Under the pieces are notes generated by a model, which saw nothing but the letters and a program-made list of their open reading frames with translations, was not told the origin of the DNA and ran no database searches. From Bacteroidia bacterium (GTDB lineage: Bacteria > Bacteroidota > Bacteroidia > AKYH767-A > OLB10), in contig JANWID010000195.1 in the NCBI GenBank assembly GCA_025450095.1, positions 1 through 6,415 on the forward strand: a DNA stretch of 6,415 nt. The letters run 5' to 3'. Below, in pieces: positions 1 through 5,301 of this stretch. Numbering within the stretch: the first letter of the stretch is position 1; each line of letters starts with the position of its first letter. A program made the position numbers and the translations under genes.

Positions 1-912
1 AATATATTCAGTCGCTTATTGCTCGGTGTTTTGGTCATCATTTTCGGAGCCTTCTTTGTTACCGTTTCCTCACGGATTGTTGGCCTGATCGGCAGCAGCA
101 ATAATCCCATCAGCGGCATGACCATTGCCACGCTTATGGGCACCTGCCTTATTTTTATTGCCGTAGGCTGGACCGGAAAAGTATATGAATCGATGGCATT
201 GGTTGTAGGAGGAATTGTTTGTATAGCTGCAGCGAATGCCGGTGCTACTTCGCAGGATCTGAAAACAGGCTACATCGTTGGAGCTACACCAAAATACCAG
301 CAGCTTGCATTGTTTATCGGTGCAATAGTTTCTTCATTGGTGATTGGATTTACAGTAAGGTATCTCGACAAGCCAACTGCTGATCTTGCAGCAAGAGGAG
401 TTGAACATGCGATCGGAGAAAAATTTGCTGCGCCGCAGGCAACGTTGATGGCTACACTCATCAAAGGACTTTTATCTTTCAACCTCGACTGGAATTTTGT
501 ACTTGTTGGAGTTTTCCTCGCCGTCACCATGGAATTGTGCGGAATAAAATCATTGTCGTTTGCAGTCGGTGCATATCTTCCACTCTCCACTACCCTGCCC
601 ATCTTCGCCGGTGGAGCATTAAAAGGATTTGTTGACTGGAATACGAAACGCAAAAAAATGAAAGTAGAAGATGCCGAACTCGGAAAAGGAAGTTTGTTTG
701 CAACCGGTCTCGTCGCCGGCGGTGCATTGGCAGGTGTCATCGTCGCATTACATACTGTTGATGACGATGTATTTAATTCGCTCGAAAAAGTAAATGCATC
801 ACACGGACTAATCTCAGCATTAGGAAATGGCGGTTACATGCTTTTAGGAACTGCATTTTTTGTGTTGATGGGATGGGTGCTTTACAGGGCGGCGATGAAG
901 AAGGCGGACTAG
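1..912 (+). CDS. OPT-family oligopeptide transporter, C-terminal part (5' truncated by window edge)
   Basis: The frame is open from base 1 to the TAG at 910-912, giving 303 visible residues; the start lies outside the window. It is an inner-membrane protein with about eight hydrophobic segments in this part. Family hallmarks of the OPT (oligopeptide transporter) superfamily are visible: SNNPISGMT at visible residues 33-41, SQDLKTG followed by GATP at 84-97, and GAYLPLSTTLPIFAGG at 190-205. OPT proteins usually have well over 600 residues, so roughly half is present. Characterised members move short peptides or metal chelates by proton coupling; the substrate here cannot be read from sequence. 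The tail (YRAAMKKAD) looks like a natural end, with no frameshift. The next gene starts 82 bases downstream and is not functionally related, so an operon is not implied. Family assignment is firm; substrate is unknown. Confidence 0.93.
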   Translation, partial: NIFSRLLLGVLVIIFGAFFVTVSSRIVGLIGSSNNPISGMTIATLMGTCLIFIAVGWTGKVYESMALVVGGIVCIAAANAGATSQDLKTGYIVGATPKYQQLALFIGAIVSSLVIGFTVRYLDKPTADLAARGVEHAIGEKFAAPQATLMATLIKGLLSFNLDWNFVLVGVFLAVTMELCGIKSLSFAVGAYLPLSTTLPIFAGGALKGFVDWNTKRKKMKVEDAELGKGSLFATGLVAGGALAGVIVALHTVDDDVFNSLEKVNASHGLISALGNGGYMLLGTAFFVLMGWVLYRAAMKKAD

Positions 913-958
913 TTATTAGTTATTGTTTTAAGTCAATAGTCAAGAGTCAAAAGTCAAA
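910..958. repeat. Two adjacent sets of 7-bp tandem repeats
   Basis: TAGTTAT occurs twice in tandem at 910-923, the first copy containing the stop codon of the OPT gene. After seven bases, four heptads of the form AGTCAAN follow at 931-937, 938-944, 945-951 and 952-958 (last base T, G, A, A). The period of exactly seven in both sets is seen directly. It resembles the short tandemly repeated heptanucleotide sequences described in cyanobacterial genomes; whether this copy belongs to a dispersed genomic family is inference. No function is assigned. Confidence 0.75.
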
Positions 959-983
959 AGAAGGCACTTCGAAAATATTGATT

Positions 984-990
984 AGAAGGG
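984..990 (+). promoter_or_regulatory. Possible ribosome binding site for the TlpA-like gene
   Basis: AGAAGGG lies four bases before the ATG at 995 and ten before a second in-frame ATG at 1001. Purine-rich Shine-Dalgarno-like sequences are uncommon in Bacteroidota, so its role is uncertain and it does not cleanly decide between the two starts. Confidence 0.4.
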
Positions 991-994
991 TCAA

Positions 995-1483
995 ATGAAA
1001 ATGAAAAGTTCAATTGTAATATTTTTTTTATTTTTTATTCTGACAGCTGATGGACAGAATATCGAACAATTGAAGTTTGATGATATTAAAAAAAGAGTGA
1101 CGATTGATAATGACACATTGTATGTTTTGAATTTTTGGGCTACGTGGTGTAAACCATGCATTGAAGAATTACCTGCATTTGAAAAATGCAATTCGGAGTT
1201 TCAAAAAAAGAAAATCAAAATCATTCTTGTTAATCTTGATTTTAACTCCAAGGTTCAATCGCTGGTTGAACCGTTTATTGAGAAGAAAAATCTTCGTTCA
1301 GAAATCGTTCATATTACGGATACTGACGCTAACTCCTGGATCAATAAAGCCGACAGCAGCTGGAGCGGGGCAATTCCTGCAACAATTATGTACCGATCAG
1401 GTAAAAAACAATTTTTCAAAGAGGGCTCTTTGGAAGAAGAAGAATTGAGAAAAGAACTAAATTTTCAGCTTGGAGTAAAATAA
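995..1483 (+). CDS. Exported TlpA/ResA-like thioredoxin-fold protein
   Basis: This 162-residue protein is a probable thiol-disulfide oxidoreductase working outside the cytoplasm. Residues 1-20 form a signal peptide with a lysine-containing start, a very hydrophobic core (IVIFFLFFIL) and a likely cleavage after ADG, leaving Gln21 as first mature residue. The thioredoxin domain has the strand VLNFWATW followed by the redox motif WCKPC at 51-55 and EELP after it, the usual TlpA/ResA pattern. The cis-proline is in IPAT (Pro128), followed by the MYRSGK strand-turn. The length suits a single-domain exported thioredoxin. Extra cysteine: Cys65. The start at 995 was chosen, though the Met at 1001 also gives a signal peptide. 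The gene looks more AT-rich than the transporter before it, with runs of T and A. Its partner is unknown; cytochrome maturation or general periplasmic reduction are possibilities, not conclusions. Confidence 0.88.
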   Translation: MKMKSSIVIFFLFFILTADGQNIEQLKFDDIKKRVTIDNDTLYVLNFWATWCKPCIEELPAFEKCNSEFQKKKIKIILVNLDFNSKVQSLVEPFIEKKNLRSEIVHITDTDANSWINKADSSWSGAIPATIMYRSGKKQFFKEGSLEEEELRKELNFQLGVK

Positions 1484-1542
1484 TTATGACACAAACTTAA
1501 CGAAATCAGTATTTCATTCGTACATATTTCACTTCACCATTC

Positions 1543-1566
1543 AGATGTTCAAATGTTCTATTGTTC
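1543..1566. repeat. Three tandem 8-bp repeats, consensus NNNTGTTC
   Basis: AGATGTTC, AAATGTTC and TATTGTTC follow one another without a gap at 1543-1550, 1551-1558 and 1559-1566. They sit in the 139-bp spacer between the two thioredoxin-like genes, just upstream of a candidate promoter. They could be a short tandem repeat or a set of direct binding sites; the sequence alone does not decide. Confidence 0.6.
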
Positions 1567-1598
1567 AAAAAAAATATTCCTATCAAAAATTAGATTCG

Positions 1599-1606
1599 TA
1601 TCTTTG
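1599..1606 (+). promoter_or_regulatory. Bacteroidota -7 promoter element for the redoxin gene
   Basis: TATCTTTG matches the Bacteroidota primary sigma factor -7 consensus TAnnTTTG exactly and ends 16 bases before the ATG at 1623. No TTG is found at the expected distance (about 19-21 bp) upstream, so only half the promoter is supported. It implies a short leader and transcription independent of the preceding gene. Confidence 0.55.
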
Positions 1607-1622
1607 AAAGAAAAAATTAACA

Positions 1623-2228
1623 ATGAAAAAAATAATCACACTCTTAGTTGTAATCTCCATCAGTCTTGCAGCATCAGCAGAATATATTGTTGGTGAAGGC
1701 GCCCGCGATTTTAGCCTTAAGAATGTAGACGGGAAAATGATAAGCATGAAAAGAATGAAGGATAAAAAAGGGTTTATCATCATATTTACCTGTAATCATT
1801 GTCCCTTTGCAAAAGCATATGAACAAAGAATAATTGACCTTGATAAAAAGTACGGTCCGAAAGGATACCAGGTCATTGCTATAAATCCCAATGATGAAAA
1901 AATTGTTCCGGATGATTCTTATGAGAACATGATTAAAAACGCAAAAGAAAAAGGATTCAAATTCCCATACTTACTTGATGAGACACAGGAAATTGCTGCT
2001 TCCTATGGCGCAACACGAACTCCGCATGTTTTTGTCCTTGAACGGGTAACAGAAAACCTGATTGTCAGATATGTTGGAGCCATCGACAACAATTCTGAAG
2101 AAGCAGATAAAGCAGATCAAAAATATGTCGAAAATGCTGTTGATGCTTTATTAGCCGGGAAAAAAGTCGAATTAACCAATACGAAAGCTATTGGCTGTAC
2201 TATTAAGTGGAAACAACCGGAGAAGTAA
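1623..2228 (+). CDS. Exported redoxin / peroxiredoxin-like thioredoxin-fold protein
   Basis: This 201-residue protein has a signal peptide (residues 1-19, cleavage after ASA) and then a redoxin domain starting with the typical GEGARDFSLKNVDGK segment (about 24-38). The redox motif is FTCNHCPFAKAY, with Cys57 and Cys60 at the helix start, and the cis-proline is Pro134 in RTPHVF. The combination of CNHCPxAKAYE, INPND (87-91), a TRTPHVFV strand and a C-terminal GCTIKWK (Cys192) is characteristic of the peroxiredoxin-like group within the AhpC/TSA-redoxin superfamily. The third Cys is conserved in this group as I recall it and could take part in resolving a disulfide; this is inference. It likely acts outside the cytoplasm on thiols or peroxides, substrate unknown. 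The ATG at 1623 is chosen because the signal peptide begins there and a -7 element sits just upstream. Exact activity cannot be read from sequence. Confidence 0.88.
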   Translation: MKKIITLLVVISISLAASAEYIVGEGARDFSLKNVDGKMISMKRMKDKKGFIIIFTCNHCPFAKAYEQRIIDLDKKYGPKGYQVIAINPNDEKIVPDDSYENMIKNAKEKGFKFPYLLDETQEIAASYGATRTPHVFVLERVTENLIVRYVGAIDNNSEEADKADQKYVENAVDALLAGKKVELTNTKAIGCTIKWKQPEK

Positions 2229-2245
2229 TTCATAGAAATTTTTGA

Positions 2246-2272
2246 AATTAGGCTTATTAAAATAATCTAATT
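2246..2272 (+). terminator. Weak AT-rich hairpin, possible terminator of the redoxin gene
   Basis: AATTAG (2246-2251) pairs with CTAATT (2267-2272) and, inside, TTATT (2254-2258) pairs with AATAA (2261-2265), with a small internal loop. A T-rich stretch (CTTTTATTGTTTC) follows. It lies 18 bases after the stop at 2228. The stem is almost GC-free and its loop is only two bases, so the call is tentative. Confidence 0.3.
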
Positions 2273-2345
2273 CACTTTTATTGTTTCTATGACAGTTTAA
2301 ATGCAATCTCCTGACAAACAATTATTATAATTCATGAAATTAGGG

Positions 2346-2375
2346 TTGAAAATCTAAGAATTACTCTTATTTTTG
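2346..2375 (+). promoter_or_regulatory. Consensus Bacteroidota promoter for the Asp-box protein gene
   Basis: TTG at 2346-2348 is followed after exactly 19 bases by TATTTTTG at 2368-2375. This matches the Bacteroidota primary sigma factor consensus (TTTG or TTG, 19 bp, TAnnTTTG). The -7 element ends 28 bases before the ATG at 2404, predicting a leader of roughly 20-25 bases. It is the best promoter in the window. Confidence 0.68.
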
Positions 2376-2403
2376 GCCTCCTATTTCTAACTTAAAATTC
2401 AAA

Positions 2404-4227
2404 ATGAAAAAACTATTACTAAGCGTAACAATGATTTTTGCCTGTTTAGGCAGTTTTGCCCAGAATGGAGTTTGGACTACCCAGGCAACTGGATTCTCTT
2501 CAGCTTCGACCGGGATAAGAAATATCAGCGTGGTTGATACAAATACTGTTTGGGTTTCCGTTTATGACGGCGCTCCGGGTTCTGCAGGTTTACCGCGACA
2601 AGATTATTCAAGAACAGTTAATGGTGGTGTAAACTGGGTTGCCGACACTGTTCCAACTTCTGCTATTTGGGATTGGGCTATGATTGAAGCTCTCGACGAT
2701 AGCACTGCATGGGCAATATTTTTTAACACTGCAGTTTCACCAGTCGGACTTGGTCAGATCTGGAAAACTACCGATGGAGGTACAAACTGGACACAACAAG
2801 GATTAAACATTTATACTACGGCACAACAGTCGTTTCCAAACGTTATTCATTTCTGGAATGATTCCGACGGAGTTATTATTGGTGATCCTGTAAACAATGT
2901 ATATGAAATTTATACGACCAATGATGGTGGTACTACTTGGGATTCTGTTCCTTCAGCTAACATTCCAGCACCATTAAATTTAGATGAGGCCGGCTGGACT
3001 ACTCACATGGATTATTCAAAGTATGGTGATACCATCTGGTTTGATACAAACTTCGGTCGTGTGTATCGTTCGATTGACAGAGGTCACAACTGGACAGTTT
3101 CTAACACAAACCTTATTAACTTCAGGGGTTCAATTGATATTTGTTTTTATGGAGACTCTGCCGGTATTGCAAGGTACTATAACGATACTACTGTAACCAG
3201 CACAGCTGTTGAAACAAGCAATGGTGGTGCAACCTGGACTCCATTTGTACCAACAGGAGATTTTTTCGGTGCAGACTTTAAAGAAGTTCCCGGCACAGAT
3301 TCTATGCTTGTAAGTACAGGTGTAAGTTCAGTTTCTGGATATACTGGTACTTCTTATACTACGAATGGCGGTCACACATGGACAACTATTGAAACCGGTA
3401 CTCAAAGAAACGTACTTGGAATAGCTGATTCACTTACTATGTGGTGCGGTGGTTTTACAACTTCTCCTACCAGCGGTGGTATTTTCAAATGGGTTATAAT
3501 AGAACCTGTTTTATGTACTGATACTTTGGTAAGTCCTGGTATTACTTCTGCAACTGATACCGCACTTTGCGGCGGCGATACTCTTACTGTTACAAGTACA
3601 GGAGTTTATCCTCCGGTTAACGGAGATTTTTCAGGAGTAAGTTGGGTGATTTCAACTGCTGATATAACAGGAAGTTTAAATCCATTACTCGAAGCAAGTT
3701 TTATCACATCTTATGTTATAACATTCCCAGCTCCTTCAACATCTTTCAGAACCTTCATTAACGATGGTACATTAATCGATGGATTTACATTACCATACGG
3801 TGTATATTACTGGACTCCGGTTGTATTTGGAAATGCAACAGCTGCTGTTACTCCTGTTACATTCCTTCAGGATGTAAACCTCGACAACAACTGTACGTTC
3901 ACCGGTAATTCTATTCCTGTAGATATCATCAATCCTGCAATTTGCAACCTCGTAGGTGTGAATGAAATTAAAGGAACCCAGCTTGCTGTTTATTCATCAA
4001 TGAGCGATCGCAATACTCTTGATGTATTAATTAATTCAGTTAATTTTGGAAAAGCCTCTATCCAGATAATGGATCTTACAGGCCGCATTGTTAAAGACTC
4101 TAAATTCTATGTTACTAAAGGAAGTAACCACGAATTGATTAATGTCGGAGAACTTGCTGCCGGTACATACATTATTAAAGCGGAAGTAAATGGTAATCTT
4201 GCTACCAATAAAGTAGTTAAATACTAA
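2404..4227 (+). CDS. Secreted Asp-box (BNR) beta-propeller protein with T9SS sorting domain
   Basis: This 607-residue protein has a signal peptide (1-19, cleavage SFA before Gln20). Six Asp-box-like turns follow, with their tryptophans at 78, 129, 179, 230, 278 and 326: NGGVNW, DGGTNW, DGGTTW, DRGHNW, NGGATW, NGGHTW. The spacing of 48-51 residues indicates successive propeller blades, as in Ycf48-like, sortilin-type and BNR/sialidase-fold proteins. A strand GGIFKW (358-363) without an Asp box may close a seventh blade. Residues about 371-520 form a beta-rich domain with Cys371, 389, 497 and 514. The last 85 or so residues are a T9SS type A-like sorting domain (LTGRIV, LAAGTYIIKAEVNG, ending KVVKY). 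The usual YPNP opening is replaced by VYSSMSDRN. No catalytic sialidase residues are recognised, so a surface binding role is more likely than an enzyme. It has its own promoter and ends at a strong terminator. Confidence 0.87.
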   Translation: MKKLLLSVTMIFACLGSFAQNGVWTTQATGFSSASTGIRNISVVDTNTVWVSVYDGAPGSAGLPRQDYSRTVNGGVNWVADTVPTSAIWDWAMIEALDDSTAWAIFFNTAVSPVGLGQIWKTTDGGTNWTQQGLNIYTTAQQSFPNVIHFWNDSDGVIIGDPVNNVYEIYTTNDGGTTWDSVPSANIPAPLNLDEAGWTTHMDYSKYGDTIWFDTNFGRVYRSIDRGHNWTVSNTNLINFRGSIDICFYGDSAGIARYYNDTTVTSTAVETSNGGATWTPFVPTGDFFGADFKEVPGTDSMLVSTGVSSVSGYTGTSYTTNGGHTWTTIETGTQRNVLGIADSLTMWCGGFTTSPTSGGIFKWVIIEPVLCTDTLVSPGITSATDTALCGGDTLTVTSTGVYPPVNGDFSGVSWVISTADITGSLNPLLEASFITSYVITFPAPSTSFRTFINDGTLIDGFTLPYGVYYWTPVVFGNATAAVTPVTFLQDVNLDNNCTFTGNSIPVDIINPAICNLVGVNEIKGTQLAVYSSMSDRNTLDVLINSVNFGKASIQIMDLTGRIVKDSKFYVTKGSNHELINVGELAAGTYIIKAEVNGNLATNKVVKY

Positions 4228-4244
4228 TCAAAATATCTTCAAAT

Positions 4245-4279
4245 AAAAAAGCCATCCGATTTTACGGATGGCTTTTTTT
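4245..4279. terminator. Bidirectional rho-independent terminator between convergent genes
   Basis: GCCATCCG (4251-4258) pairs perfectly with CGGATGGC (4265-4272) around a six-base loop. Six A precede the stem (4245-4250) and seven T follow it (4273-4279), so the hairpin ends in a U-run on either strand. It lies 17 bases after the stop of the + strand Asp-box gene and 26 bases beyond the stop of the minus-strand anchor-J gene, serving both. Confidence 0.92.
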
Positions 4280-4305
4280 ATGTTTTGAAAATAACTGAAT
4301 CCGGA

Positions 4306-5217
4306 TTAGTTTTTAAGGAAACCCTTCTTAGTGATAGAGCCTGGTAATTCAACAACAATTGAATAAGCACCGTTCGCCAGGAAAGAAGAATTAAACGATG
4401 CTTTCGTTTGTCCTTTCAGTACATTAAAATTCGAAACTATTTGTCCGAGTGAATTGTAAATCCTAAGCTTACCATTTTCATCCAGTGGCTTTGCAAATGC
4501 AACCGTAAGATTATCATGAACAGGATTTGGATAAACGGATAATTCAAATTCAGAAGGAGTCTCAAGAATACCAACTGTTCTGTCAACACTAAAAGCATCG
4601 ATTCCGATAGTACTGCTGTTTAATCCGGAACCACCACCATTCGTTACATTATACCTGAATGCAATACGGCAATTTGTTGCGCTTTGTAAGCCACTGATCG
4701 TACTTGTAAATTGCGCCCAGTATCCTTGCGGATACAATGTTGAATCCATCATTAGATTTGGATTAAGCTGCAATAATAATACATTAAAATCTCCAACAGA
4801 AGTATCGGTTGTTCCAACATTCGTTGTATTTAATATATTCAATCTTAAATCGAGCCTGTCAGGAAAGTTTAAATTGTTAAATGAAGTAGTAAAAAAACTA
4901 ACTACATCTCCGTTACTCAAACTTATCTGCGGACTAATAAGCCAGTTACTGATGTTTCCAACACCTATGTCATCAGTCGACATAAAACTGGCTTCAGCAA
5001 AAGATGAATCATGACCGTTATAAGCGGGTAAACCAACACCAACTCCCTGGTGCCAGATCTCAAGGCCGAGTGGAACACTGTTATTATCCTGCGTCCAGCC
5101 ACCGGTGGATAGGAGACCCGGGATATCATCAAAATTTTCAGAAAGTAAATTCTGCGCATTCGTATTATTCGCCGATAGTATACCGGCAAGAATCATTGAT
5201 AAGTAGATTTTTTTCAT
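4306..5217 (-). CDS. Secreted choice-of-anchor-J / cleaved-adhesin-like protein with T9SS sorting domain
   Basis: This 303-residue protein starts at the ATG complementary to 5215-5217, chosen because MKKIYLSMILAGIL opens a good signal peptide (cleavage after TNA, before Gln22). An in-frame ATG at 5241 would add eight residues and spoil the signal. The mature part begins with LLSENFDD (24-31) and has GGWTQ (39-43), NWLISPQISL (91-100) and IGIDAFSVD (204-212). This is the jelly-roll pattern of the choice-of-anchor-J/cleaved-adhesin family found in Bacteroidota surface proteins and gingipain adhesin regions. The last 80 or so residues are a canonical T9SS type A domain: LSVYPNPVHDNLTV (226-239), LRIYNSLGQIV, ANGAYSIVV and the basic end KKGFLKN. 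It is thus predicted to cross the outer membrane through T9SS and be released or anchored at the surface. Its ligand is unknown. It follows the adhesin-like gene on the same strand and may be co-transcribed with it. Confidence 0.87.
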   Translation of the reverse strand: MKKIYLSMILAGILSANNTNAQNLLSENFDDIPGLLSTGGWTQDNNSVPLGLEIWHQGVGVGLPAYNGHDSSFAEASFMSTDDIGVGNISNWLISPQISLSNGDVVSFFTTSFNNLNFPDRLDLRLNILNTTNVGTTDTSVGDFNVLLLQLNPNLMMDSTLYPQGYWAQFTSTISGLQSATNCRIAFRYNVTNGGGSGLNSSTIGIDAFSVDRTVGILETPSEFELSVYPNPVHDNLTVAFAKPLDENGKLRIYNSLGQIVSNFNVLKGQTKASFNSSFLANGAYSIVVELPGSITKKGFLKN

Positions 5218-5220
5218 GTA

Positions 5221-5256
5221 ATTAATTTTAAGGTTGAACATAACCTTAAAATTAAT
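5221..5256 (-). promoter_or_regulatory. Perfect 15-bp inverted repeat in the leader of the anchor-J gene
   Basis: ATTAATTTTAAGGTT (5221-5235) and its exact reverse complement (5242-5256) flank the six-base loop GAACAT. The near arm ends three bases before the minus-strand ATG at 5217. The loop, read on the minus strand, contains the alternative in-frame ATG (5239-5241). No T-run follows on either strand, so it is not a standard terminator. It could be an mRNA hairpin affecting initiation or stability, or a binding site for a dimeric regulator. The symmetry is certain; the role is inference. No exact TAnnTTTG is found in the 84-bp spacer; TATTTTTTG at 5277-5269 on the minus strand is one base too long. 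Confidence 0.7.
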
Positions 5257-5301
5257 AATAATTGCTCACAAAAAATAAATATTTCTTCTTATTAAAAAAA
5301 A

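Noticed and set aside
19..21. TTG as the start of the OPT protein
   Set aside because: The frame is open to base 1, and the residues before it (NIFSRL) continue a membrane helix; the family needs several hundred more residues upstream.
270..740. A long open frame on the minus strand inside the OPT gene
   Set aside because: It is fully antisense to a gene with clear family motifs, has no recognisable domain, and its composition is that of a reading-frame shadow.
910..958. CRISPR array
   Set aside because: The units are only seven bases long and contiguous, with no spacers.
2229..2403. A small gene or RNA in the 175-bp gap
   Set aside because: No start-to-stop frame of meaningful length or structured RNA was seen; the gap holds a weak hairpin and a promoter.
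5004..5225. Small plus-strand open frame and its minus-strand counterpart in another frame
   Set aside because: Both overlap the well-supported anchor-J gene and show no domain, signal peptide or promoter.
5239..5241. Earlier ATG for the anchor-J gene
   Set aside because: It would place FNLKINY before the signal peptide and make the start lie in a hairpin loop; the ATG at 5217 begins a normal signal peptide. Kept only as an oddity.
5221..5256. The palindrome as an intrinsic terminator of the adhesin-like gene
   Set aside because: No U-run follows the stem on the minus strand (TACATGAAAA comes next) and the stem is very AT-rich.
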